DNA of 64,000 bases from Eubacterium sp. (lineage in GTDB: Bacteria > Bacillota > Clostridia > Oscillospirales > Acutalibacteraceae). A model generated the notes under the pieces. That model searched no databases and was not told where the DNA came from. It saw nothing but the letters and a program-made list of their open reading frames with translations. A program made the position numbers and the translations under genes. The stretch's first letter is position 1. Each line of letters starts with the position of its first letter. Positions 35,545 through 44,817 of this stretch are shown here, in pieces. The stretch covers positions 62,001-126,000 of the forward strand of contig DVEP01000044.1 in assembly GCA_015655975.1 (NCBI GenBank), written 5' to 3'.

Positions 35545-37950
35545 ATGGAGTATAATTTTAAAAGTGTTGAGAAAAAGTGGCAAAAAATATGGGAAGAAAA
35601 AGGCGTTTTCCACGCAAAGACAGACTACTCATTGCCGAAATACTATTGCCTTGTTGAGTTCCCTTACCCGAGCGGTCAGGGACTCCATGTAGGACACCCG
35701 CGTTCATATACCGCTTTGGATATTGTTGCAAGAAAGAAAAGACTTGAGGGATACAATGTTCTTTACCCAATGGGATGGGACGCTTTTGGTTTGCCTACGG
35801 AAAACTTTGCTATTAAAAATCATATTCATCCTGCTGAAGTAACAAAGAAAAATGTTGCTCACTTTAAGGAACAACTTCAGTCACTCGGATTTTCTTTTGA
35901 CTGGAGCAGAGAGATTAATACAACCGACCCGTCGTACTATAAATGGACTCAGTGGATTTTCCTTCAACTTTTCAAAAAGGGTCTTGCATACAAAAAAGAG
36001 ATGCCTGTAAACTGGTGTACTTCATGTAAGTGCGTGCTTGCAAATGAAGAAGTTGTAAACGGCGTTTGTGAAAGATGCGGCAGTGAAGTCATCAGAAAAA
36101 CTCAAAGTCAATGGATGCTTAAGATTACCGAATATGCCGACCGTCTTGTAAATGACCTTGACGATGTCAATTTTATTGACCGTGTAAAAGTTCAGCAAAA
36201 GAACTGGATAGGCAAGTCAACGGGCGCAGAAGTAGATTTCACTACAACAGAGGGCGATATTCTCACTGTCTATACAACAAGGTGCGACACACTTTTCGGC
36301 GCTACATATATGGTAATGTCTCCCGAACATCAGTTTATTGAAAAGTGGGCAGATAAAATTAAAAATATAGACGAAGTAAGAAAATATCAAGAACTTGCGT
36401 CTAAAAAATCCGACTTTGAAAGAACTGAAATTAATAAAGATAAAACAGGTGTAAGACTTGACGGCGTAATGGGTATTAACCCTGTTACCGAAAAAGAAAT
36501 ACCTATTTTCATCTCTGACTATGTTTTGACTTCATACGGTACAGGCGCCATCATGGCTGTTCCTGCACACGACACTCGTGACTGGGAATTTGCAAAGAAA
36601 TTTGAACTTCCTATTGTAGAAGTAGTTTCGGGCGGAAATGTAGATGAAGAACCGTTTACAGACTGCGCTAAGGGTGTAATTGTGAATTCAGGCTTTTTGA
36701 CAGGCAAAACTGTTGATGAGGCAAAAGAGGCAATGCTTCAGTACCTTGAAGAAACAGGAAAAGGCAGAAAAAAAGTCAACTTTAAACTTCGTGACTGGGT
36801 TTTCTCAAGACAGAGATATTGGGGCGAGCCTATTCCGATTGTTCACTGTGAAAAGTGCGGAGCAGTTGCGCTTGATGAGAGTCAGCTTCCTCTTGAACTT
36901 CCTGATGTTGACAGCTATGAGCCTACCGAAAACGGCGAAAGTCCGCTTGCTAAAATGACAGATTGGGTAAATACAACCTGTCCTAAATGCGGAGGTCCTG
37001 CTAAGAGAGAAACAGATACAATGCCTCAGTGGGCAGGTTCATCGTGGTATTTCCTCAGATATATGGACCCGCACAATGATAAAGAACTTGCTTCTAAAGA
37101 GGCTCTTGAATATTGGTCACCTGTTGATTGGTACAACGGCGGTATGGAGCATACAACACTCCACCTGCTTTACAGTCGTTTTTGGCACAAGTTCCTCTAT
37201 GATATCGGTATTGTTCCGACAAAAGAACCGTATCAAAAGCGTACTTCTCACGGTATGATACTCGGTGAGAACGGCGAAAAAATGAGCAAATCAAGAGGAA
37301 ATGTTGTTAACCCCGACGACATTGTAGAACAATACGGTGCTGATACAATGCGCCTTTATGAAATGTTTATAGGCGACTTTGAAAAGGCGGCTCCTTGGAA
37401 CTCCGCTTCAATTAAGGGCTGCAAGAGATTTATTGAAAGAGTTTGGAACTTACAAGAGTTGGTTGTTGACGGCGAAAGTTATTCAAAAGAGCTTGAAACC
37501 GAAATGCATAAAACTATCAAAAAAGTTACTTTTGACATAGACAATTTAAAGGCAAACACTGCTATTGCGGCGCTTATGACTTTGCTTAATAAAATGTATG
37601 AAAATAAAAGAGTAACAAATGCCGAAATGAAAACATTGCTTATTCTTTTAAACCCGTTTGCACCTCACATTACAGAAGAAATGTGGCAGACTTTGGGCTA
37701 TGACGGAATGCTCAATGAACAAAAATGGTGCAGTTACGATGAAGATAAAACAGTTGACAATACTGTTGAAATCGTGCTTCAGGTAATGGGCAAAGTAAGG
37801 TCAAGAGCAGTTGTTCCTGCCGATATTTCAAAAGAGGATGCCATTGAACTTGCGAAAAAAGACCCGTCAGTTGCAAAATTAATTGAAGGTAAGTCAATCA
37901 AAAAGGAAATCTATGTACCGGGCAAACTTGTCAATATAGTTGCAGTTTAA
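35545..37950 (+). CDS. leuS: Leucyl-tRNA synthetase
   Basis: An 801-residue class Ia synthetase of the bacterial type. HIGH motif is in YPSGQGLHVGHPRSYT, an editing domain (CP1, about 220-405) carries TTRCDTLFGATYMV and the GTGAIMAVPAHDTRD threonine/aspartate region, and a zinc-type insertion CEKCG/CPKCG occurs near 435-490. KMSKS is in EKMSKSRGNVV. It starts two bases after rsfS with GGAGG, and no T-box leader intervenes, so it depends on the upstream operon promoter. Confidence 0.98.
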   Translation: MEYNFKSVEKKWQKIWEEKGVFHAKTDYSLPKYYCLVEFPYPSGQGLHVGHPRSYTALDIVARKKRLEGYNVLYPMGWDAFGLPTENFAIKNHIHPAEVTKKNVAHFKEQLQSLGFSFDWSREINTTDPSYYKWTQWIFLQLFKKGLAYKKEMPVNWCTSCKCVLANEEVVNGVCERCGSEVIRKTQSQWMLKITEYADRLVNDLDDVNFIDRVKVQQKNWIGKSTGAEVDFTTTEGDILTVYTTRCDTLFGATYMVMSPEHQFIEKWADKIKNIDEVRKYQELASKKSDFERTEINKDKTGVRLDGVMGINPVTEKEIPIFISDYVLTSYGTGAIMAVPAHDTRDWEFAKKFELPIVEVVSGGNVDEEPFTDCAKGVIVNSGFLTGKTVDEAKEAMLQYLEETGKGRKKVNFKLRDWVFSRQRYWGEPIPIVHCEKCGAVALDESQLPLELPDVDSYEPTENGESPLAKMTDWVNTTCPKCGGPAKRETDTMPQWAGSSWYFLRYMDPHNDKELASKEALEYWSPVDWYNGGMEHTTLHLLYSRFWHKFLYDIGIVPTKEPYQKRTSHGMILGENGEKMSKSRGNVVNPDDIVEQYGADTMRLYEMFIGDFEKAAPWNSASIKGCKRFIERVWNLQELVVDGESYSKELETEMHKTIKKVTFDIDNLKANTAIAALMTLLNKMYENKRVTNAEMKTLLILLNPFAPHITEEMWQTLGYDGMLNEQKWCSYDEDKTVDNTVEIVLQVMGKVRSRAVVPADISKEDAIELAKKDPSVAKLIEGKSIKKEIYVPGKLVNIVAV

Positions 37951-37964
37951 CAGATATTATTTTG

Positions 37965-37996
37965 AAAGCACAGTGTTTTATATACTGTGCTTTTTT
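37965..37996 (+). terminator. Terminator after leuS
   Basis: A 10-bp stem (37965-37974 with 37984-37993) and T6. It closes the housekeeping block. Confidence 0.88.
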
Positions 37997-38093
37997 CAAT
38001 TCTTAATATTTCTTAATTAGGTCAAAAAATAAAGACATCTGTAAAACTTTGTGATATACTATGCACGCAAAACAAAGAAACGGGGGTTATTAT

Positions 38094-38819
38094 ATGGAAA
38101 ATAAAATAAAAAACGCAAAAATACTCATAGTAGATGATGACCCCAGTATCAGAGAAGTTTTAAGCATTCAACTGAAAAGCAAAGGTCATTCGGTTGACCA
38201 AGCAGTAAACGGCTTAAACGCTGTTGAAAAAATCAAAGAACAAAATGATTTTGATTTGATTATTTTGGATATTATGATGCCGGAATTGTCGGGTGTTGAC
38301 GCTTGTAAAGAAATCAGAAAATTCACCAATATTCCCGTTTTGTTTTTGACTGCAAAATCGCAGGAAACAGATAAATCGGTTGCGTATGAAAACGGCGGAG
38401 ACGACTATTTGGTGAAACCTTTTTCAACTGCAGAACTGTTTATGAAAGTTGATTCTTTGCTGAGAAGATATTTCATTTATAAAGGAAAAAATGAAAACCC
38501 GAGTTCAGACAATTCTGAAATTTTGATTGCAGATTTATCAGTCAATCCATCAAATAAAACAGTCAAAAGGCAAGGTATTAAAATATCGCTTACCGACACC
38601 GAGTTCGATATATTAATGTTATTAATTAAGAACAAAGACAAGCCTGTTGACGCGCAGGAGATATATGAAACAGTATGGGGACAAAAATTTATGCAGTCAT
38701 CTGTGAACACCGTAATGGTTCATATATTGAATTTGAGAAGAAAACTGAATTTTGACAACGACGAAGCCGAGGTTATTAAAACCGTTTGGGGAAAAGGATA
38801 TCAGTTAAATGGATGTTGA
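38094..38819 (+). CDS. OmpR/PhoB-type response regulator next to the dlt-like operon
   Basis: A 241-residue response regulator. The receiver has ILIVDDDPSI, phospho-acceptor D59 in LIILDIMMPE, and LTAK plus LVKPFS for the switch residues. The C-terminal winged helix has LTDTEFDILMLLIKNKDKPV and VNTVMVHILNLRRKL. ATG at 38094 follows a GGGGG site. A TATACT box at 38055-38060 is the likely -10. It overlaps the kinase gene by 11 bases and probably controls the acylation operon three bases beyond that kinase. Confidence 0.93.
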   Translation: MENKIKNAKILIVDDDPSIREVLSIQLKSKGHSVDQAVNGLNAVEKIKEQNDFDLIILDIMMPELSGVDACKEIRKFTNIPVLFLTAKSQETDKSVAYENGGDDYLVKPFSTAELFMKVDSLLRRYFIYKGKNENPSSDNSEILIADLSVNPSNKTVKRQGIKISLTDTEFDILMLLIKNKDKPVDAQEIYETVWGQKFMQSSVNTVMVHILNLRRKLNFDNDEAEVIKTVWGKGYQLNGC

Positions 38820-40263
38820 AAAAATTAAAAAAGTTCTTTTTTCATTGAGATTTAAGTTTGCAATAGTTTTGGTCTTTGCGTGCCTGCTTTCTTACGGAAC
38901 AATGAGTATCACAACGCTTACTTTTGACTATTATTTGATAAATCACTATTCTACAACAGAAAAAATGGCTCAAAGGGAAAAGAAGTATCAGGATTCTTTT
39001 AAGGAATATGTTAAAGAAAACAATATTGCTTCAACAGAAACAAGGGCGATTAACCGCTGGGTCAAGGAAACAAAGTATGTTTCACTCGGTATATGCGATA
39101 AAACGGGCAGAGCTTTTTACGAGTCCGGAATTAATTCAAATGCGCTTATAGTTGACGCAGATGATGAGTTGGAAACTGCGGCGAAAGGCACAAACACCTA
39201 TACATACTACGGAACAAACAGTGAAACTTCCGAAGAAGAAACAAGCGAAACTGAGTACTATGATGAAAACGCTCTTTACTACGACACAGACTATTTGATA
39301 CCTGTTGAATTTTTTGACGGTACATTTTATGTTTCCATTATAGACCTGTCGTCTTCAAGCATTTCCAATATCGGGTACTATTCTTCATATATAGTTTTCA
39401 TCGTAACATTTTTTGCTGTAGTTATTATTTATAATTTCCTTGTAAACAGAAGAATTATCAAACTGTCAAAAGAAGTTGCAAAAATAAAACAAGGTAATTT
39501 GACTGCCGATATTACAAAAAAAGGAAACGACGAAATTGCCGATTTGGCAGTCGATGTTGACAATATGAGAGAGTTTTTGATTTGCCGTATTGAAGAGGCT
39601 GAAAGGGCGTGGGGGGCAAATGAAGAACTCATCACAAATATGTCGCACGATATTCGTACTCCGCTCACTTCACTTATCGGCTATGTGGATATTATTGAAC
39701 AGAAAAACTACGAAAACGAAGAACAAAGAGATTTGTATATTAAAACAATCAAAAGCAAGGCTTTGCAGTTGAAGAGTTTGTCAGACAAGTTGTTCTCGTA
39801 TTTTCTTGTTTTCGGCGATGATGAAATAAATATGCTTGCCGAAAAGTTTGATACACGAATTTTACTCCAGCAACTTGTAGGAGAAAGGGTTTTCGACCTG
39901 GAAAACAAGGGCTATAAAATAGATGTGAACATCAGTCCGAAACCTTACTATATAAATGTGGATATTCAGTATTTCCAAAGAATATTTGACAATCTCTTTT
40001 CTAATATTTCAAAATATGCCGACAGAACTAAAAAAGTTGTTATTGATTGCAGTATTGATAAAGATATTTTAACTGTTACCGTTAATAATAAAATCAATAA
40101 AAATCTTGACAGAATAGAAAGCAATAATATAGGGCTCAAGATTTGCGAGAAAATCGTCAAACAAATGAACGGTACATTTAAAATTGAAAATAACGGCGAT
40201 GATTTTACAGTAACTGTAACATTTCCCGTAGAAAAAATAAAAGAAGAAAGTGTGGAGAATTAA
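38809..40263 (+). CDS. Membrane sensor histidine kinase partner
   Basis: A 484-residue kinase. Two membrane helices (about 15-38 and 192-216) flank an extracellular sensor domain rich in Ser, Thr, Glu and Tyr (TSEEETSETEYYDENA). HAMP follows, then HisKA with NMSHDIRTPLTSLIGY (H280) and HATPase_c with FDNLFSNISKYA and NIGLKICEKIV. An acidic exposed loop is seen in sensors of cationic peptides (PhoQ, ApsS), so antimicrobial peptide sensing is plausible and would fit charge-modifying genes downstream. That is inference. Confidence 0.9.
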   Translation: MDVEKIKKVLFSLRFKFAIVLVFACLLSYGTMSITTLTFDYYLINHYSTTEKMAQREKKYQDSFKEYVKENNIASTETRAINRWVKETKYVSLGICDKTGRAFYESGINSNALIVDADDELETAAKGTNTYTYYGTNSETSEEETSETEYYDENALYYDTDYLIPVEFFDGTFYVSIIDLSSSSISNIGYYSSYIVFIVTFFAVVIIYNFLVNRRIIKLSKEVAKIKQGNLTADITKKGNDEIADLAVDVDNMREFLICRIEEAERAWGANEELITNMSHDIRTPLTSLIGYVDIIEQKNYENEEQRDLYIKTIKSKALQLKSLSDKLFSYFLVFGDDEINMLAEKFDTRILLQQLVGERVFDLENKGYKIDVNISPKPYYINVDIQYFQRIFDNLFSNISKYADRTKKVVIDCSIDKDILTVTVNNKINKNLDRIESNNIGLKICEKIVKQMNGTFKIENNGDDFTVTVTFPVEKIKEESVEN

Positions 40264-40265
40264 GT

Positions 40266-41780
40266 ATGACAAATGTTTTAGAGTTTCTTGAAAATTCAGC
40301 AAAAACTCATAGCGATAAAATAGTTGTTGAAGATGTTGAAAAAGGCTATACATATTCGCAGTTTGTTGACTTGTCAAAAGCAATCGGCAGTAAAATTGCC
40401 GAAACCGAAAGCGCAAGAAAACCGATAGTTGTGTTTATGGAGAAAAGCGCAGACGCTCTTGCCGCTTTTATGGGTATTGTTTACGCGGGTTGTTTCTATG
40501 TGATGATTAACCCCGAACATCCGACAGTCAGAATAAATCAGATTTTAAGCGTTTCGGGTGCAGATTATCTCATAACAACTCCCGAATATTCAGAAAAACT
40601 TTCAGAGTGTGAGTACAACGGAAAGGTTGCATATCTCGATGATTTGATGAAAAGCGAAATTGACAACGATAAACTTGCACAAATTCGCAGTCAATCACAA
40701 GATGTTGACCCGCTTTACTGCAACTTTACTTCGGGCTCAACGGGTGTACCGAAAGGCGTACTTGTAGGTCATCGTTCCGTAATTGATTTTATGGAATATT
40801 TCACAGATTTGTTTAACATTACGGAAGATGATATAATCGGTAACCAGGCTCCGTTCGATTTTGATGTTTCTGTTAAAGATATTTACTCAACATTTAAAAC
40901 AGGCGCAACAATGGTTGTCATTCCTAAAAAACTGTTTTCAATTCCTATGCAGCTGCTCGACTATCTTTGCGAAAGAAAAGTTACAACACTCATTTGGGCA
41001 GTTTCGGCACTTTGTATGATTACAACGCTTAAAGGCTTTACATATAAAATTCCGACAGATATTAATAAAGTGCTTTTCAGCGGTGAAGCAATGCCGATTA
41101 AACACTTGAATCAGTGGGAAAAATATTTGCCGAATGTTGACTATGTAAATCTCTACGGACCGACAGAAATTACATGTAACTGCACATACTACCGTGTTGA
41201 CAGAGATTTTGAAAAAGGCGATGTTCTTCCTATCGGTCAGCCTTTCCCGAACGAAAAAGTTTTTCTTCTTGACGATGACGACAAAGAAATTACAACTCCT
41301 GATGAACCGGGTGAACTTTGCGTTTCGGGTACTGCGCTTGCTCTCGGCTACTATAACAATGCAGAGCAAACTGCAAAAGCATTTGTTCAAAATCCGCTCA
41401 ATAAGTCGTATCTTGAAACCATTTACAGAACGGGCGACCTTGCATACTACAACGCCGACGGCGAACTTTGTTTTGCAGGCAGAAAAGACTTTCAAATCAA
41501 ACATATGGGACACAGAATTGAACTTGAAGAAATCGAGGCGGCTATCAACGGCTGCAACGGTGTAACAAGAGCTTGTTGTGTTTTTGATACAAAGAGAAAC
41601 AAAATTGTTGCTTTCTATGTAGGCGAGGCAGACAAAGAGTCAATTCACACTTACCTTTCGGAAAAACTTCCTGTATTTATGATACCGAATGTGTTCAATC
41701 AAATAGATGAAATGCCGCTTACTCAAAACGGCAAGATTGACAGAAAGTTTTTGCTTGCAAGTTGCGGAGGTAGAAGATAA
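40266..41780 (+). CDS. DltA-like amino acid-carrier protein ligase (adenylation enzyme)
   Basis: A 504-residue ANL-superfamily enzyme of DltA length. It should activate an amino acid with ATP and load it onto the carrier protein at 42979. A3 is TSGSTGVPKG (155-164), A4 FDFDVSVKDIY (from 197), A5 NLYGPTEITCNCTYY, A7 YRTGDLA, A8 GRKDFQIKHMGHRIELEEIE and the A10 lysine in NGKIDRK (K490). The operon resembles dlt, but an inserted decarboxylase gene argues against plain D-alanine. Glutamate or aspartate activated on its side-chain carboxyl is my preferred substrate guess. Overlaps the next gene by one base. Confidence 0.85.
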   Translation: MTNVLEFLENSAKTHSDKIVVEDVEKGYTYSQFVDLSKAIGSKIAETESARKPIVVFMEKSADALAAFMGIVYAGCFYVMINPEHPTVRINQILSVSGADYLITTPEYSEKLSECEYNGKVAYLDDLMKSEIDNDKLAQIRSQSQDVDPLYCNFTSGSTGVPKGVLVGHRSVIDFMEYFTDLFNITEDDIIGNQAPFDFDVSVKDIYSTFKTGATMVVIPKKLFSIPMQLLDYLCERKVTTLIWAVSALCMITTLKGFTYKIPTDINKVLFSGEAMPIKHLNQWEKYLPNVDYVNLYGPTEITCNCTYYRVDRDFEKGDVLPIGQPFPNEKVFLLDDDDKEITTPDEPGELCVSGTALALGYYNNAEQTAKAFVQNPLNKSYLETIYRTGDLAYYNADGELCFAGRKDFQIKHMGHRIELEEIEAAINGCNGVTRACCVFDTKRNKIVAFYVGEADKESIHTYLSEKLPVFMIPNVFNQIDEMPLTQNGKIDRKFLLASCGGRR

Positions 41781-42958
41781 TGAATGAATTACAAATGAAA
41801 GAAGCTGCGTCAAAGTTTAAAACACCTTTCTATGTTTTTGACAGCGATGTTTTAAATGCTCAGGTAAAAAAGATTAAAGACGCTTTGCAGTCAACTGCTA
41901 AAGTTTGCTACGCTATGAAAGCAAATCCTTTCATCATTGCAGAAATTTTAGATACTGTTGATTGCTTTGAAGTTTGTTCTCCGGGCGAATTCAGAATTTG
42001 CGAAAGAGCAAATATTCCTATGGAAAAGATTGTAATGTCCGGTGTGTACAAAAATAAAGACGACATTCACTATGCGCTCGATACATATAAAACCGACGGT
42101 GTATATACTGTTGAGTCATATAATCAGTGGGTTTTGCTTTCCGAATACGCTGCCGAAAACAAAATGAATATCAAAGTTTTGCTCCGTCTTTCAAACGGCA
42201 ATCAGTTCGGTATGGACAAGTCTGTTCTTGAAAGCATTGTTGCCGACAGAGAAAATCATCCGTATATTCATATTGAGGGCGTACAGTATTTTACAGGTAC
42301 TCAAAAAAAGCCAGCGTCAAAAATTGAAAGAGAAATCAGAAAAATAGACGCTTTAGTTGTTGAACTGAAAGAAAAGTACGGCTTTGAATCAGAAAAAATC
42401 GAGTACGGTCCGGGTTTGCCCATTTGCTATTTCGACGGCGAAGAAAATGTTGAAGACGAAATGTTGCAGGCACTTTGCAACGCTATCAAAGAAATGCAGT
42501 TTAAAGGCGAAATTGTGCTTGAAATGGGCAGATATATTGCTGCATACTGCGGATACTACTTTACAAAAGTAGTAGATGAAAAAGTAAATAAATCACAGCC
42601 GTATTGTATAATTGACGGCGGCGTGCACCATGTTAATTATTACGGACAGATGATGGCTATGAAAATGCCTCCTATTATTCATCTTGAAGAAAACAAAGAC
42701 GCAGAGGAAAAAAATTGGTCAATCTGCGGAAGTCTTTGTACTGTAAACGATGTGCTTGTTAAAGCGTATCCGTTCAAAGACCTTAAACTCGGCGATACGC
42801 TTGTGTTCAAGAAAACAGGCGCATACTCTTCAACAGAGGGTATCTCGCTTTTGCTCAGCAGAGATTTGCCTCAAATCATTGTATATTCACAAAAAGATGG
42901 TTACCGCGTTGCAAGAACACACTATGCAACCGATATCATAAATTACTTTCAAAATTAA
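41780..42958 (+). CDS. Fold-type III PLP decarboxylase (LysA/BtrK family)
   Basis: A 392-residue alanine racemase-fold decarboxylase. PLP lysine K47 is in CYAMKANP, the glycine-rich phosphate loop YGPGLPI and EMGRYIAAYCGYY follow, the catalytic cysteine is in CGSLCTVNDVL (C320), and GAYSST binds cofactor. The family decarboxylates diaminopimelate, ornithine/lysine or, as in BtrK of butirosin synthesis, glutamyl-carrier protein to GABA-carrier protein. Its position between a ligase and a carrier gene supports the BtrK-like role. It is not the housekeeping LysA by context. Confidence 0.8.
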   Translation: MNELQMKEAASKFKTPFYVFDSDVLNAQVKKIKDALQSTAKVCYAMKANPFIIAEILDTVDCFEVCSPGEFRICERANIPMEKIVMSGVYKNKDDIHYALDTYKTDGVYTVESYNQWVLLSEYAAENKMNIKVLLRLSNGNQFGMDKSVLESIVADRENHPYIHIEGVQYFTGTQKKPASKIEREIRKIDALVVELKEKYGFESEKIEYGPGLPICYFDGEENVEDEMLQALCNAIKEMQFKGEIVLEMGRYIAAYCGYYFTKVVDEKVNKSQPYCIIDGGVHHVNYYGQMMAMKMPPIIHLEENKDAEEKNWSICGSLCTVNDVLVKAYPFKDLKLGDTLVFKKTGAYSSTEGISLLLSRDLPQIIVYSQKDGYRVARTHYATDIINYFQN

Positions 42959-42978
42959 GAAAAAAGGAGAAAATCAAA

Positions 42979-43209
42979 ATGGAAGAACTTTTAGAAATCT
43001 TAGAGGACATCAAACCGGGCGTTGACTATGAAAATGAGGACAAACTCATTGACAACGCAATTCTCGACTCATTTTCAATACTCTCACTCGTATCTGAACT
43101 TGAAGATGCGTTTGACATTGAAATCACACCCGTATATCTTGTTCCCGAAAACTTCAACTCAGCAAAAGCTCTTTGGAGCATGATTCAAAAACTTCAAGAG
43201 GAGAACTAA
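42979..43209 (+). CDS. DltC-like carrier protein
   Basis: A 76-residue four-helix carrier protein with the phosphopantetheine serine in AILDSFSILSLVSELEDAF (S31). It has DltC-like size and very acidic composition. AAGGAG precedes it and the next gene follows its stop without a gap. It should hold the acyl group for decarboxylation and then deliver it to the MBOAT protein. Confidence 0.85.
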   Translation: MEELLEILEDIKPGVDYENEDKLIDNAILDSFSILSLVSELEDAFDIEITPVYLVPENFNSAKALWSMIQKLQEEN

Positions 43210-44802
43210 ATGGCGTATAATTCAATATTGTTTTTATGCGCTTTTTTACCTGTGTCGCTTTTACTCTACCAAGTAGTGCCGAAGCGATACAGGTGGGTTG
43301 AATTACTTGCTTTCAGTTATCTTTTCTTCTTTCTTTTCAGCGGAAAGTTAATTGTTTTTATTCTTATTTCAACTGTCAGTATTTATGTTCTTGCGTTGCT
43401 CTTGGATAAGTGCAAGGCGAACTACAAACTAAAAAGAAAATCGGCAGAAAGTAAAGCGGATAAAGATTCTTTAAAAAAATCATTTACAAGACAAAAAAGA
43501 TTTTTGCTGTGGACAGGTATTATAATCAATATAGGTATTCTTGCCTTTTTGAAATACTATAATTTCTTCGGACACAACTTCAATCTTTTGTTTGACGCAC
43601 TCAACTTGAATGCGTCGCTACCGCATTTAAAATTATTTACTCCTATCGGAATATCTTTCTATTCCCTTCAGGCAGTTTCATACTTAACAGATGTTTACGG
43701 CGGAAAAATTTCGGCAGATAAAAACTTCGGCAGACTTGCTCTTTATATGTCGTTTTTCCCGATAATTATGGAAGGTCCGATTTGCCGCTATTCTCAAATA
43801 GCAGACGACCTCTATTCAGGCAGACCTCTGAAATTCAAAAATCTTCAAGACGGATTTATCAGAGTTTTATGGGGCTTGTTCAAAAAAATTATCATCGCAG
43901 ACAGACTGAATGTTTTAGTAGGAGAAATATTCGGCCACAGCGAAAAATACGGCGGACTTGTCATCATTCTCGGTGCTGTCAGCTATACATACCAACTCTA
44001 TATGGAGTTCTCGGGTTGTATAGATATGACTATCGGTATCGGTCAGATGTTTGGCGTTACAATACCCGAAAACTTCCGTCAGCCGTTCTTCTCTCGTTCG
44101 GCGTCTGAATTTTGGCGCAGATGGCACATCACTCTCGGCGCATTTTTCAGAGACTATATTTTCTATCCTATTTCTCTTACCAAGTTTGTTAAAAATGTCG
44201 GTAAGAAGTCAAGAAAGCGTTTCAAAAATCATTTCGGTCAAGTCATTCCGTCAGCATTTGCATTGTTCGGTGTGTGGATATGCAACGGCTTTTGGCACGG
44301 AACGGGCTGGACATATATTTTCTACGGACTGTACTATTTCGTAATTATTTTACTTGAAAATATCTTTGAACCGTACAGTTACAAATTTACAGATAAATTC
44401 AAAATCAACAGAGAGTCGTGGGGCTTTAAAGCACTGCAGATTACAAAGACGCTCATCATCATATTTACAGGCGAATTGTTCTTCAGAGCGCCGAGAATGC
44501 TCACTGCAATCAGTATGTTTAAATCTATCTTTACAGACTTCAGCTTTTCTGTATTCACGGACGGAACATTGTCTGCCATTCCTTTCAGCGTTTACGACTA
44601 CGCTGTTTGTATTGTTGGCTTCTTTGTTGTTTTGGCTGTCGGAATTATTCACGAAAAAGGTATTTCTATCAGAGAAAAACTCGACCAAAAGAATTTTGCA
44701 GTTCAGTTTACAGTATATATGCTGTTGATACTTTCAATAGTTATTTTCGGTGCTTACAGCGGTGCATACGCACCTGTTGACCCGATTTACGCAGGATTTT
44801 AA
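43210..44802 (+). CDS. DltB/AlgI-type MBOAT acyltransferase
   Basis: A 530-residue membrane-bound O-acyltransferase with about ten or more hydrophobic helices. Family marks are PIGISFYSLQAVSYLTDVY, GPICRYSQI, EFWRRWHITLGAFFRDYIFYP and the catalytic histidine in CNGFWHGTGWT (H363). In dlt systems such a protein takes the acyl group from the carrier and passes it across the membrane. Compared with ~400-residue DltB it is longer, closer to AlgI. Confidence 0.9.
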   Translation: MAYNSILFLCAFLPVSLLLYQVVPKRYRWVELLAFSYLFFFLFSGKLIVFILISTVSIYVLALLLDKCKANYKLKRKSAESKADKDSLKKSFTRQKRFLLWTGIIINIGILAFLKYYNFFGHNFNLLFDALNLNASLPHLKLFTPIGISFYSLQAVSYLTDVYGGKISADKNFGRLALYMSFFPIIMEGPICRYSQIADDLYSGRPLKFKNLQDGFIRVLWGLFKKIIIADRLNVLVGEIFGHSEKYGGLVIILGAVSYTYQLYMEFSGCIDMTIGIGQMFGVTIPENFRQPFFSRSASEFWRRWHITLGAFFRDYIFYPISLTKFVKNVGKKSRKRFKNHFGQVIPSAFALFGVWICNGFWHGTGWTYIFYGLYYFVIILLENIFEPYSYKFTDKFKINRESWGFKALQITKTLIIIFTGELFFRAPRMLTAISMFKSIFTDFSFSVFTDGTLSAIPFSVYDYAVCIVGFFVVLAVGIIHEKGISIREKLDQKNFAVQFTVYMLLILSIVIFGAYSGAYAPVDPIYAGF

Positions 44803-44817
44803 AAAGGAGGTACAAAA

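Noticed and set aside
35545..35600. T-box leader for leuS
   Set aside because: leuS begins two bases after rsfS, leaving no room for a leader.
38000..38017. Direct repeat TTCTTAAT spaced 10 bp upstream of the response regulator
   Set aside because: Suggests an OmpR-type site, but PhoB-like repeats are usually 11 bp apart and the sequence is AT-rich; too weak to list.
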